A DNA stretch of 64,000 bases from Wenyingzhuangia marina (GCF_900130035.1 NZ_FQXQ01000003.1:62001-126000); one strand, 5' to 3'; numbered from the stretch's first letter, positions 37,202-45,001 are shown. Notes: a model not told the origin generated them from the sequence alone. Numbers and translations: made by a program.

Positions 37202-38737
37202 ATGGCAATTATAGGAAGCATTATAAAAACAGCAATAGAGTTAAAAGAAAAATTAACTCCAGAAGTAGCCCCTAAAGAGGCTCAGTTAGAAGTTTTAAAA
37301 TATTTAATAGAAAGAGGAAGAGATACTGAGTTTGGTAAAGCCTACGGTTTTAAAGAAATATTAGCATCGGACGATATTCAAAAAGCTTTTCAAGAGAAAG
37401 TACCTTATTTTGATTATCATCAAATGGAAGAGGAGTGGTGGTACAAAACTATTGAAGGAAGGCCTAATGTAAGTTGGCCAGGAAGTCCTGATTATTTTGC
37501 ATTGAGTTCTGGAACTACGGGTAAAAAAAGCAAAAGAATTCCTGTAACCGAAGAAATGATTACAGCTATTAGAGATGCAGGAATTAAACAAGTAGAAGCC
37601 TTGGCTAATTTTGATTTACCTGCAGAATTCTTTGAAAAAGAAATGATGATGTTAGGAAGTTCTACGGATTTAGAGGAAAATAACAATAGGTTAGAAGGAG
37701 AAATTAGTGGTATTTCTGCCGCGAATATTCCGTCTTGGTTTAGAGGGTATTACAAACCAGGAGAAGACATTGCTAAAATTGATGATTGGGATGAGCGTGT
37801 GGAAGAAATTGCAGAAAGAGCTAAAGATTGGGATATTGCTGGGTTAAGTGGAATTCCATCGTGGATGGAAATGATGATGCAAAAAGTAATTGAATATCAT
37901 GGAGTAAATGATATTCATGATGTTTGGCCAAGCTTACAAGTTTATACTTCTGGTGGAGTGGCATTTTCTGCTTATGAAAAAAGCTTTAATAAATTATTAA
38001 AACATCCTATTAAGGTGATTGATACTTATTTGGCTTCGGAAGGTTTTATTGCATTTCAAGAAAGACCAGAAACAGATGCGATGAAATTGGTATTAGACAA
38101 CGGAATTTATTTTGAGTTTGTGCCTTTTGAACCAGATTATATTTTAGAAGATGGTTCTTTAGATCAGAATGCTCCAGTTTTAAGTATTGATGAGGTAGAA
38201 AAAGATAAAGATTATGTGTTGTTAATTTCTACTGTTTCAGGAGCTTGGCGATATTTAATTGGAGATACTATTGCGTTTACAGATGTAGAACGTGCCGAAA
38301 TTAAAATTACGGGGAGAACTAAATTCTTTTTAAATGTAGTAGGTTCTCAATTATCCGTTAGTAAAATGGATGCAGCGCTAAGAGAATTAGAAACAAAGTA
38401 TGATGTAGAAATCCCTGAATTTACTTTAGCAGCTACTAGAATTAATGAGGAATTTCATCATCATTGGTATTTAGGTATTGATGACTCTTCATTAAACGAA
38501 GAGGAAATAGCAAATACTTTAGATGTTTTATTATCAGAAGCTAATAACAATTATAAAGTAGCAAGAACCAAAGCCTTAAAAGGTGTAAAAGTTACCATTG
38601 TTCCTACCAATGTTTTTACGGAATGGAATGGTCATCAAAAGAAAAAAGGAGGACAGGTAAAAATGGCTAGGGTAATGAGTGAAGAAAAATTTAAAGAATG
38701 GGAAGATTTTGTGTTTTCTATAAACAAAGCTTCTTAG
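37202..38737 (+). CDS. GH3-family acyl-acid amido synthetase
   Basis: ANL-superfamily adenylating enzyme, 511 aa. Motif LSSGTTGKKSKRIPVT (about 100-115) is the P-loop-like ATP/AMP motif, with TSGGVAFSAYEKSF, YLASEGFIAFQ and YLIGDTIAFTD further on, all diagnostic of GH3. Plant GH3 enzymes join acids such as auxin to amino acids; the bacterial substrate is unknown. Follows the zincin gene by 2 nt and ends at a strong convergent terminator. Confidence 0.9.
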   Translation: MAIIGSIIKTAIELKEKLTPEVAPKEAQLEVLKYLIERGRDTEFGKAYGFKEILASDDIQKAFQEKVPYFDYHQMEEEWWYKTIEGRPNVSWPGSPDYFALSSGTTGKKSKRIPVTEEMITAIRDAGIKQVEALANFDLPAEFFEKEMMMLGSSTDLEENNNRLEGEISGISAANIPSWFRGYYKPGEDIAKIDDWDERVEEIAERAKDWDIAGLSGIPSWMEMMMQKVIEYHGVNDIHDVWPSLQVYTSGGVAFSAYEKSFNKLLKHPIKVIDTYLASEGFIAFQERPETDAMKLVLDNGIYFEFVPFEPDYILEDGSLDQNAPVLSIDEVEKDKDYVLLISTVSGAWRYLIGDTIAFTDVERAEIKITGRTKFFLNVVGSQLSVSKMDAALRELETKYDVEIPEFTLAATRINEEFHHHWYLGIDDSSLNEEEIANTLDVLLSEANNNYKVARTKALKGVKVTIVPTNVFTEWNGHQKKKGGQVKMARVMSEEKFKEWEDFVFSINKAS

Positions 38738-38751
38738 AAAAATATTTTTGT

Positions 38752-38791
38752 AAAAAAGGTCAAATCATTAATTAATGATTTGACCTTTTTT
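38752..38791. terminator. Convergent terminator GH3 / pfkB
   Basis: Nearly perfect palindrome: 19-nt arms at 38752-38770 and 38773-38791, A6 and T6 outside, giving a 17-bp stem when a small loop is allowed. It works in both directions and overlaps the last two bases of the pfkB-type gene. Confidence 0.92.
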
Positions 38792-39695
38792 AGTTTAAAG
38801 TATCTAGATATTGATTGATTTCTTCTTCCCTAATTATAGGATTAGCTCCCTCGTTACTAGCTACAATTGATCCTACAGCACAAGCAAAATCAATGGCGTG
38901 TTGAGGTTTTCCGTTACTTAATAATTGACTAATTAATGAAGCTAGAAAAGAATCTCCCGCACCAACTGTATCTGCCACAGTTATAGGAAAGCCAGTATTG
39001 TTATATAACTTTCCATTCCACAGCAACACGGCTCCGTCTTTTCCTTTGGTTACACACAAAGAATGGGTGTTGGTGTGTTTTGAAATAAATTTAATATTAT
39101 CTTCAATAGTAGTAAAGTTAGATTCTAGTTCTGCAGAAATTTCTAACAATTCTTCATCGTTGAATTTTATAAAATCAGCATGATTCATCAATGTTTCTAA
39201 AGTTTCCATTTGATAATGAGGAGCTCTTAAATTTACATCAAATACTTTATACGGTTGTTTGTTTTTTAATAAATGATACAAAGTGTTTCTAGAAACTTCA
39301 TCACGACAAGCCAAACTTCCGAATAAAAAAACATCTGATGTTTTTACAATGTTATTTAATGTTTCATCATACTCCATTTTATCCCATGCGGATGGATGTT
39401 TAATAATATAAGTTGCAGATTTGTGTTCGTCTAGTTTAACATTTACCAATCCTGTTGGATAATTATTAGTTATAACACCATTTGTATTGATGCCATTTTT
39501 GTGTAAATAATTAAGCAATATTTGTCCATCTTCATCATTTCCTACTGCACTAATCATGGATACAGTAAAACCAAAAGAACTTATTCTAGAAGCTAAATTT
39601 AATGGAGCTCCACCTATTTTTTTAGTGTTTTTAAAAACATCAAATAAAATTTCTCCGTAACTAACAAATTTTAAGTTTTTATTGTTAAACATCAT
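38790..39695 (-). CDS. PfkB-family carbohydrate kinase (fructokinase-like)
   Basis: Cytosolic sugar kinase, 301 aa. N-terminal GGAPLNLASRISSFG substrate-binding signature (about 32-46) and the C-terminal DTVGAGDSFLASLISQLL with the anion hole and catalytic Asp (about 241-258). The spacing and KIGGAPLN start are like fructokinases (ATP plus fructose giving fructose 6-phosphate); this is an inference. Single gene between two terminators. Confidence 0.88.
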   Translation of the reverse strand: MMFNNKNLKFVSYGEILFDVFKNTKKIGGAPLNLASRISSFGFTVSMISAVGNDEDGQILLNYLHKNGINTNGVITNNYPTGLVNVKLDEHKSATYIIKHPSAWDKMEYDETLNNIVKTSDVFLFGSLACRDEVSRNTLYHLLKNKQPYKVFDVNLRAPHYQMETLETLMNHADFIKFNDEELLEISAELESNFTTIEDNIKFISKHTNTHSLCVTKGKDGAVLLWNGKLYNNTGFPITVADTVGAGDSFLASLISQLLSNGKPQHAIDFACAVGSIVASNEGANPIIREEEINQYLDTLN

Positions 39696-39723
39696 ATTGT
39701 AATGGGTTTATAGTTGTTGCAAC

Positions 39724-39755
39724 AAAAAACCAGAGAAGAAATTCTCTGGTTTTTT
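39724..39755 (-). terminator. Terminator of the small lipoprotein operon
   Basis: Perfect 14-bp arms at 39724-39737 and 39742-39755 (core CCAGAGAA / TTCTCTGG) with loop GAAA and flanking A6/T6. Downstream of the minus strand gene at 39811. Confidence 0.9.
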
Positions 39756-39810
39756 AGTATAATAAAATTAAAATTTTATTCTTAATCTTTAATAAGTTAT
39801 CTATTATTTA

Positions 39811-40017
39811 TTATTCGGCAGCATCTTCAGCTTCGTCAGCTACTTCATCAGCAGCATCTTTTACTGCATCTCCTGCATCGTGAGCAGCATCATCGATGTC
39901 ATCACCTACTTGTTCTATTTTGTCTTCTACTTTTTCTGATTTTGATTTTTCTTTACAAGAGAAAGAAATTATAGATATAAATAATACGATTGCAATTGGT
40001 AAAATTGATTTTTTCAT
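39811..40017 (-). CDS. Small acidic lipoprotein, copy 1
   Basis: 68 aa. Signal with lipobox Cys21 (SFSC), then KEKSKSEKVEDKIEQ and a long amphipathic acidic helix built of DA/EA repeats (DDAAHDAGDAVKDAADEV). No enzyme features. 52 of 68 residues equal those of the neighbouring copy, so a tandem duplication. Helical repeats of this kind recall LEA or apolipoprotein-like stress proteins, by appearance only. Operon: DUF1328, copy 2, copy 1. Confidence 0.75.
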   Translation of the reverse strand: MKKSILPIAIVLFISIISFSCKEKSKSEKVEDKIEQVGDDIDDAAHDAGDAVKDAADEVADEAEDAAE

Positions 40018-40067
40018 GATTTTTTTGGTTTTATAATTAATATTTAAGTTGTAATTTTTGAGAGATG

Positions 40068-40274
40068 CTATTCTACAGCATCTTCAACTTCATCAGCTAC
40101 TTCTTCTGCAGCATCTTTAATTTCATCTCCTGCATCGTGTGCAGCATCTCCTATGTCATCACTAATTTCTTCTATTTTGTCTTCAACTTTTTCAGAAGTT
40201 GATTTTTCTTTACAAGAAAAAGTTAGCGTTGAGGCAAATAATATAATAGCGATTGGGATGATTGATTTTTTCAT
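40068..40274 (-). CDS. Small acidic lipoprotein, copy 2
   Basis: 68 aa, same length as copy 1 and 76% identical to it. Lipobox Cys21 (TFSC), then CKEKSTSEKVEDKIEE and the acidic helix DDIGDAAHDAGDEIKDAAEEV. Lies 33 nt after DUF1328 and 50 nt before copy 1, probably one transcript from the promoter divergent to araC. Function unknown; envelope location is inferred from the lipobox. Confidence 0.75.
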   Translation of the reverse strand: MKKSIIPIAIILFASTLTFSCKEKSTSEKVEDKIEEISDDIGDAAHDAGDEIKDAAEEVADEVEDAVE

Positions 40275-40307
40275 AACGTGTTTTTTTTAGGGGTTGATAA
40301 ATAAGTT

Positions 40308-40469
40308 TTAAATCATTCTTTTCCCAAACAATAGGGATAATACAAATAGAACGATAAAAATAAAGAATAGTATTTTTGCGATACTAGCAGCTCCAGCTGC
40401 AATTCCTGTAAATCCGAATAAACCTGCAATGATTGCAAGAATAATAAATGATATTGTCCATCTTAACAT
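40308..40469 (-). CDS. DUF1328 small membrane protein
   Basis: 53 aa, two hydrophobic helices. Starts [20 protein letters not shown], followed by [20 protein letters not shown] and ending in LLFGKRMI, the classic DUF1328 (YtjA-like) pattern: MLRW start, GFTGIA and A..AKILF. Induced by stress in other bacteria; molecular role unknown. First gene of the lipoprotein operon, divergent from araC. Confidence 0.88.
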   Translation of the reverse strand: MLRWTISFIILAIIAGLFGFTGIAAGAASIAKILFFIFIVLFVLSLLFGKRMI

Positions 40470-40524
40470 AACGTAGTTTTTTTTGATTAATTGTAATGTA
40501 AAAGTATACTTAAAGCTTCTATTG

Positions 40525-40532
40525 TAAAGATA
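40525..40532 (-). promoter_or_regulatory. Candidate -7 element of DUF1328 operon
   Basis: TATCTTTA on the minus strand, one mismatch to TAnnTTTG, 55 nt before the DUF1328 start and 14 nt from the nearest edge of the direct-repeat operator. Confidence 0.3.
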
Positions 40533-40546
40533 ATGAGATAAAGAGT

Positions 40547-40577
40547 CTAAGATGAACGCTATCGGATTTAAGATGAA
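40547..40577. promoter_or_regulatory. Proposed AraC-type operator, DUF1328 / araC
   Basis: TAAGATGAACGCTAT occurs at 40548-40562 and again at 40569-40583, identical over 15 nt and exactly 21 bp apart, i.e. two turns on one face of the helix. The 31-bp unit at 40547-40577 aligns with the elements before dps, mscS and yihY. Suggests autoregulation of the AraC gene and control of the divergent small-protein operon. Confidence 0.6.
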
Positions 40578-40676
40578 CGCTATTCCTATTCATTGTAATA
40601 AAATAACAGGAAATTAATTTTTATAGAATATAAATAAGAAGATAAGCTTATCTTTACGTTCAAAAAAATCTCTGCT

Positions 40677-41720
40677 ATGATAGAAATTAACATTACCGCT
40701 ACCAATTTAAAGGAATCTGTAAAGCAAATACAAGTTGTTTTAGGAGGTGTTATTAAAGAAAGATGGGGAGAACATAACCTAACCATTAACAATGAAAAGG
40801 TATTTGGAACCATCCGTTATATTGAGTTTGATAGGGGAGTGAGTATGTTTGAAATCGATATGCTTTTTCATGAGGAGGTTTTGTTGCTTAGAGATACTTC
40901 TCTATACAATCCTATCCGTTTTTCTTATTGTTTAGAAGGTTTTTACGAGCATCATTTCGATAATACTACTGTTAGAAAAAAGATAGATCAGTTTCAGTCT
41001 GTTATTATTTCTGGTAAAGATGGTGGTCATACGCATAGTTATTTGCCTAAAGGTATTAAGGTAAGAACTAATGAAATTCAGGTGTTACGAAATAAATTTA
41101 TGGGAAGGGCTTTAACGCCTATGGATACTTTAAATGACCAGTTGCATGAAGTGTTTTTAGATGCCGATCATGAAAATAAATTCTCTTACTTTGGAGCTCA
41201 TAATTTAAAATTGGCAGATCACATTAATTTTTTATCAAACATTAAAAAGAAAGGTTTGATTAAAATGTTGTTGATAGAAAGTAAGGTTTATGAAATTTTA
41301 TCGCAACATATTTTTCAGCACAATCAAGCTATGAGTGGTCAAACTATAGAAACTTCTTTGTTAAAAAGTGAGTTAAAATTGGTTAGAAAATATGCTAAAA
41401 AAATAATAAAAACGCCAGCCGTTAACTATTCTTTAGAATCTATTTCTGAAGAAACAGGATTGACACAAGCCAAATTACAAGAAGGTTTTAAATTATTATA
41501 TAATAGAACAGTTACAGAATATATTAGACATGTTAGATTAAAAGAAGCCAGAGACTTAATGAATACGACTGATATGAACGTATCAGAAATTGTATATACT
41601 GTTGGGTTTAGTAGTAGAAGTTATTTTTCTAAAATTTTTAAAGCCAAGTTTAATGTTAGTCCTAGTGAATATTTAAAAATGAGGAATGAAAAAACGCTTC
41701 TTCAGAATGAAGAAGCGTAA
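40677..41720 (+). CDS. AraC-family transcriptional regulator
   Basis: 347 aa, cytosolic. The last 100 residues are an AraC double helix-turn-helix: SLESISEETGLTQAKLQEGF (first HTH) and MNVSEIVYTVGFSSRSYFSKIFKAKFNVSPSEY (second HTH). The N-terminal 230 residues (start MIEINITATNLKESVKQIQ) have no cupin pattern that I recognise. Centre of a stress/envelope cluster; likely binds the 21-bp-spaced direct repeats in its own and neighbouring promoters, which is inferred. Its 3' end contains the terminator of the convergent gene. Confidence 0.9.
   Translation: MIEINITATNLKESVKQIQVVLGGVIKERWGEHNLTINNEKVFGTIRYIEFDRGVSMFEIDMLFHEEVLLLRDTSLYNPIRFSYCLEGFYEHHFDNTTVRKKIDQFQSVIISGKDGGHTHSYLPKGIKVRTNEIQVLRNKFMGRALTPMDTLNDQLHEVFLDADHENKFSYFGAHNLKLADHINFLSNIKKKGLIKMLLIESKVYEILSQHIFQHNQAMSGQTIETSLLKSELKLVRKYAKKIIKTPAVNYSLESISEETGLTQAKLQEGFKLLYNRTVTEYIRHVRLKEARDLMNTTDMNVSEIVYTVGFSSRSYFSKIFKAKFNVSPSEYLKMRNEKTLLQNEEA
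41694..41718 (-). terminator. Terminator of the dps operon inside the araC 3' end
   Basis: Ten-bp arms 41694-41703 and 41709-41718 (ACGCTTCTTC / GAAGAAGCGT), 5-nt loop. On the minus strand a T6 run follows, so it ends the operon finishing at 41726, yet the hairpin codes for the last residues of AraC. Confidence 0.8.
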
Positions 41721-41725
41721 TGTTT

Positions 41726-41932
41726 TTAGGCTTTGTTTTTTGTTCTGAACAAAAATTCTATTCCTAATTTGGTCGCTTTTTTAATGAGATAAGCTTGTAG
41801 CCAATGGTAGGGTTGAAAGTTTTCTACTGTACTCTTTTTTACATATTTTAACTCTTCAATAGCAATTTTTCTCTTTAGCTGCAATACTTTTAAATCTCTT
41901 TTGATTTCCGCTAAGTTTTTATAATCTTTCAT
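41726..41932 (-). CDS. Small hypothetical protein, end of dps operon
   Basis: 68 aa, basic, no signal peptide. N-terminal helix NLAEIKRDLKVLQLKRKIAIEEL, then aromatic YHWLQAYLIKKATKLGIEFLF. It may belong to a small Bacteroidota family of unknown function (possibly DUF6327), which I cannot confirm. Always-last position behind holin-like and YtxH genes suggests a role with them at the membrane. Confidence 0.65.
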   Translation of the reverse strand: MKDYKNLAEIKRDLKVLQLKRKIAIEELKYVKKSTVENFQPYHWLQAYLIKKATKLGIEFLFRTKNKA

Positions 41933-41942
41933 GTTGATGATA

Positions 41943-42299
41943 TTATTCTGTTGAGAAAAAAGTTTTAGAAACCATTCTTATTACACGACCTTCTATAAGT
42001 GGTTTTCTAAAGATATAAATAAGCGCTGTTATTAAAAATAAAACTCCAGCAGAAAGCAACAAAGCGTAGTGTATACTTCCTAAAATTTCTTCTAGTAAAA
42101 AAACACTTTCTATAATTAATAGAATAAGACCAAAAAGTAGCAAAGAACCAATAATAAAGCTTTTAAATAATAGAATAAAAACTTTGCTTATTTGTTGAAA
42201 CGTTTTTAACTCAACATATTCTTTAGTAGCGTTTAAATAGTCCTCACTACTTTTTGCTATTTGTCTTGAAGTTTTATTGATGTTTTTTAATAAACTCAT
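41943..42299 (-). CDS. Holin-superfamily-III-like membrane protein (DUF1469 type)
   Basis: 118 aa with two strongly hydrophobic helices (about 37-65 and 78-100) between charged ends, N-terminal amphipathic stretch SSEDYLNATKEYVELKTFQQ. The layout fits the Phage_holin_3_6 family, which in bacterial chromosomes is a stress-linked membrane protein and not a lysis gene. Shares one base with the YtxH gene upstream, so translationally coupled. Confidence 0.75.
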   Translation of the reverse strand: MSLLKNINKTSRQIAKSSEDYLNATKEYVELKTFQQISKVFILLFKSFIIGSLLLFGLILLIIESVFLLEEILGSIHYALLLSAGVLFLITALIYIFRKPLIEGRVIRMVSKTFFSTE

Positions 42300-42628
42300 T
42301 ATGATTTCTGTAATTTCTTATTTTTCGCTTTTAAGACTTCTAATTGTTTTTCTAAAGAAGTAATCACATCTTCTGCTTTGTGACTTCCAGTAGAAACTAA
42401 ATCTTCAATTTGCTCTTCTAAAGTTTCTTTTTTAGCACTAATGCTGTCTGCAACACTATTTCTAAGAGATTCGGCTTCATTTACCAGTGTTTCTCCAGTT
42501 TCGGTTACTTTGTCTTTAATTATTTTTCTTGTTTTACTTCCTTTAGCAGGGGCAAATAATACTCCTAAAAGTGCTCCAGTAGTTAATCCTGCTAATATTC
42601 CTAATGCTGTGTTTGTGTTCTGACTCAT
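42299..42628 (-). CDS. YtxH-domain protein
   Basis: 109 aa. Single N-terminal glycine-rich membrane helix with the YtxH signature GILAGLTTGALLGVLFAPAKGSKTR (given here as a family motif, residues 10-33), then a coiled coil to the end (KKETLEEQIEDL, SLEKQLEVLKAKNKK). General-stress envelope protein in other bacteria. Overlaps the holin-like gene by one base and follows the SRAP-like gene by 40 nt. Confidence 0.88.
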   Translation of the reverse strand: MSQNTNTALGILAGLTTGALLGVLFAPAKGSKTRKIIKDKVTETGETLVNEAESLRNSVADSISAKKETLEEQIEDLVSTGSHKAEDVITSLEKQLEVLKAKNKKLQKS

Positions 42629-42668
42629 GTTTTTTTTATTTTAAAGTTAATACTATTTTTTTGATGAT

Positions 42669-43313
42669 TTATGAATATTCTAAAGTGTTGTTCACTTGGG
42701 TAATATTCAGTGGCATATATGAAGTTTTTTGTATAAAATCTTCTATATGATTTAAAGTTATATCATCGGATAACCATAAATTTTTGTAGTCACTATTGAT
42801 AATAGTGGGCATATATTTGGTTAGATTTTGATACTTTTTTATAGCTTCGTTTTGTGGACTAAGTAATAATGTAAAAGTTAAAAATCCATCATTTAGTTTA
42901 TTGTAATATCCTGCTAAGTAAAAAGGGGTATTGTTTTTAGCAGAAACATAATATTGATGTGTTTTACCCTCTTTTAAATAGGTGGTAAAAAAACCTGTGA
43001 CTAAAATTAAACAACGGTTGATGTTTTCTAATTGATCAATAACTTCGTTGTTTTTTAGTTCATCAATTTTAACGGTTAAAGTGTCTACTAAATCTTGAAA
43101 CTCTAACCAATCTTCATCATAGTTTTCTGGTAACAATCCCCAAATAGCAAAAGATATTTCATGTTGATTTTCTTGCGTAATCACGGGGACTATAGTTTCT
43201 TCTTTTCCTGTAATTATATAAGATTTTTTATATAGCTCTGGGTGCTTTAGTGGAATTCCTGCGAACTCTACTAAGGCATTTTTTGAGGCCATATTTGAAA
43301 TTTTTAATTTCAT
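42669..43313 (-). CDS. Degenerate SRAP (HMCES/YedK-like) protein
   Basis: 214 aa. Fold landmarks of SRAP are kept: AIWGLLPENY (for WGLIPxW), NRCLILVTGFF (for RCLIPADGFYEW), TPFYLAGYY (for PFAFAGLW) and LLLSPQNEAIKKYQNLTKYMPTI (for the T..A......HxRMPVI element). But the catalytic Cys2 is missing from both possible starts (Met1, or Met8 giving MASKNA), the Glu of GFYEW is Thr, and the His of HxRMP is lost (TKYMP). It therefore should not form the thiazolidine crosslink to abasic sites. Between Dps and YtxH genes. Confidence 0.72.
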   Translation of the reverse strand: MKLKISNMASKNALVEFAGIPLKHPELYKKSYIITGKEETIVPVITQENQHEISFAIWGLLPENYDEDWLEFQDLVDTLTVKIDELKNNEVIDQLENINRCLILVTGFFTTYLKEGKTHQYYVSAKNNTPFYLAGYYNKLNDGFLTFTLLLSPQNEAIKKYQNLTKYMPTIINSDYKNLWLSDDITLNHIEDFIQKTSYMPLNITQVNNTLEYS

Positions 43314-43351
43314 TTTAAAATCTTTTTTAATTCTTTAATCCTTTTTTAAAA

Positions 43352-43843
43352 TTAGGCAGTTACTTTTTCTTTTTTGGTGCTTTTAGACCAGGCATTTAAC
43401 ATCCAACTTGTTTTTTCTAATTCTCTAATGTAAGCACCAACTAAATCAATGGTTCCTTCATCTTCTGCATTTTCACAAACTTTAATGATGTGAGACATTT
43501 TAGAAATTAAAATACCGTGATCTGATAATAGTGTTTCTACCATTTCTATATCTTCTAATAAAGTATCAGATTCTTCAATTTTAGAAATTTCTAAATAATC
43601 ACTATATCTACTTACTGGGTGATGTCTTAATGTTAAAATACGTTCTGCAATTTCATCAATCTTGGTTCTTGCATCGTTGTACATTTCTTCAAACTTTTCG
43701 TGTAAGTCAAAAAAGTTTCTACCTTCTACATTCCAGTGGAAATTTCTTAGTTTTTGATAGTAAATATGATAATCAGCCAACAAGCCATTTAGCTCACTTA
43801 CTACTGGTATTAATTTTTCGTTATTTTGATTTAGGTAATTCAT
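43352..43843 (-). CDS. dps: Dps ferritin-like DNA-protection protein
   Basis: Twelve-subunit iron-storage protein that uses H2O2 to oxidise Fe(II) and shields DNA. 163 aa. Signature YHIYYQKLRNFHWNVEGRNF with the ferroxidase His, and FFDLHEKFEEMYNDARTKIDEIAERI with Asp and Glu ligands from the neighbouring subunit. First gene of a minus strand operon with the SRAP-like, YtxH, holin-like and 68-aa genes (gaps 38, 40, -1 and 10 nt). Promoter and operator lie 60-125 bp upstream. Confidence 0.95.
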   Translation of the reverse strand: MNYLNQNNEKLIPVVSELNGLLADYHIYYQKLRNFHWNVEGRNFFDLHEKFEEMYNDARTKIDEIAERILTLRHHPVSRYSDYLEISKIEESDTLLEDIEMVETLLSDHGILISKMSHIIKVCENAEDEGTIDLVGAYIRELEKTSWMLNAWSKSTKKEKVTA

Positions 43844-43904
43844 TTATATATGTTTTAAAGGTTCATAAATATGTTGTTAAAAAGTGTCTAACAACGTTCT
43901 ATTA

Positions 43905-43912
43905 CAAAGATA
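43905..43912 (-). promoter_or_regulatory. dps: dps promoter -7 element
   Basis: TATCTTTG on the minus strand, an exact TAnnTTTG. No TTTG at -33; instead the direct-repeat operator starts 24 bp upstream, as expected for an activator that replaces the -33 contact. Confidence 0.65.
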
Positions 43913-43936
43913 GGGCAGGTATATGTTGTTGCTTAG

Positions 43937-43967
43937 CTCATATAAATTACATATGAACTCTTATGAA
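43937..43967. promoter_or_regulatory. Proposed AraC-type operator of dps
   Basis: On the + strand CTCATAT at 43937 and CTCTTAT at 43958, 21 bp apart, with ATATGAA between. 22 of 25 bases (43936-43960) equal the element before mscS (44950-44974). Its dps-proximal edge is 24 bp from the -7 element. It touches the 3' end of mscS. Confidence 0.65.
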
Positions 43968-43968
43968 A

Positions 43969-44892
43969 TTAAGAGCTAGAATCTTCGTTATTATCAGAAG
44001 TGTTTAGGGTAAAGTTTTTAGGCATATCCAAAGTTCTAATAGGAAATGGAATATTAATATCATTTGCTTTATAAGCTTCTTTAATTAACATAATACATTC
44101 ACTTTTGGCTTTGGCAACTTCAAGGGCAGAGGTAGAGTTAATCCAAAATCGTAACTCATAATCAATAGAGCTGTCTCCAAATTCTCTCCATAAAAACAAA
44201 ACTTCTTTTTGATTGGTTACTACATCAAAGTTTTTTACAATGGTATCAATGGTTAAATCTTTTACCATTCTTAAATCAGAATCATAACTAACCCCACATT
44301 CCAATATTACCCTAGATTGTGCTGTGGAAGAAAAGTTTTTAATAGGATGTTCTACTACTAATTTGTTGGGTATGTAAACCAAGTTATTATCAATTTGTTT
44401 AAGAGTAATTGCTCTTAAATCAATATCAATTACTTCTCCTTCATAGTCATTAGTTTGAATCCAATCTCCAAATTTTACCTGTTTAATGTATGATAACACA
44501 ATTCCAGAATATGTATTGGATAGTACTCCTTGTAAAGCCAAACCAACAGCCAAACCGGCAACCCCAACCCCAGCTAAAATGGTGTTTAAAACTTTATTAA
44601 GATTAAGGATTCCTAATATTAGGAAAAGACCAAATAGAATAACAACAATAGCAATGAACTTAGAAATTAAGCCTTTCATTGAGTGTTGTAGCTTGGTTTT
44701 ATTCAATAGCTTTAAACTAAATCTACTAATATATTTAGAAGCAATGATGACAATAAAAAAAACAACAATGGCAATTACAATATTGGGTAAGTTTACTACA
44801 ATAACATCTAACCATGAGATGATTTTTTCAGTCATTTTATCCCAAGCATCATAAGCTCTATTGGTAATTAATTCTGTAATATTTGGAGTCAT
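43969..44892 (-). CDS. MscS-type mechanosensitive channel
   Basis: Inner membrane small-conductance channel that opens on hypo-osmotic shock. 307 aa. Three N-terminal membrane helices (about 33-50, 75-100, 105-130); the pore-lining helix and following turn read GVGVAGLAVGLALQGVLSNTYSGIVL, then the beta domain FGDWIQTNDYEGEVIDIDLRAITL. Own promoter upstream with the same operator as dps, so the two are likely co-regulated. Confidence 0.93.
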   Translation of the reverse strand: MTPNITELITNRAYDAWDKMTEKIISWLDVIVVNLPNIVIAIVVFFIVIIASKYISRFSLKLLNKTKLQHSMKGLISKFIAIVVILFGLFLILGILNLNKVLNTILAGVGVAGLAVGLALQGVLSNTYSGIVLSYIKQVKFGDWIQTNDYEGEVIDIDLRAITLKQIDNNLVYIPNKLVVEHPIKNFSSTAQSRVILECGVSYDSDLRMVKDLTIDTIVKNFDVVTNQKEVLFLWREFGDSSIDYELRFWINSTSALEVAKAKSECIMLIKEAYKANDINIPFPIRTLDMPKNFTLNTSDNNEDSSS

Positions 44893-44918
44893 TTTGTAGT
44901 TTTTAAGTTTGCTTTTTA

Positions 44919-44926
44919 CAAAACTA
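44919..44926 (-). promoter_or_regulatory. mscS promoter -7 element
   Basis: TAGTTTTG on the minus strand, an exact TAnnTTTG, 26 nt before the start codon. The operator begins 24 bp upstream, the same gap as at dps. Confidence 0.65.
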
Positions 44927-44950
44927 CAGGATCATTACAGTTTATATTGG

Positions 44951-44981
44951 CTCATATAAATTTGATATGGACTCATTTACA
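44951..44981. promoter_or_regulatory. Proposed AraC-type operator of mscS
   Basis: CTCATAT at 44951 and CTCATTT at 44972 on the + strand, 21 bp apart, with ATATGGA between; nearly the same as the dps element and in the same orientation to its gene. Confidence 0.65.
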
Positions 44982-45001
44982 AGTCAATTATAATTTTATG
45001 T

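Noticed and set aside
41943-42299. Holin-like gene as a prophage remnant
   Set aside because: No endolysin, capsid or integrase genes nearby; the gene sits in a conserved stress operon with YtxH and Dps, which fits the chromosomal Phage_holin_3_6 group.
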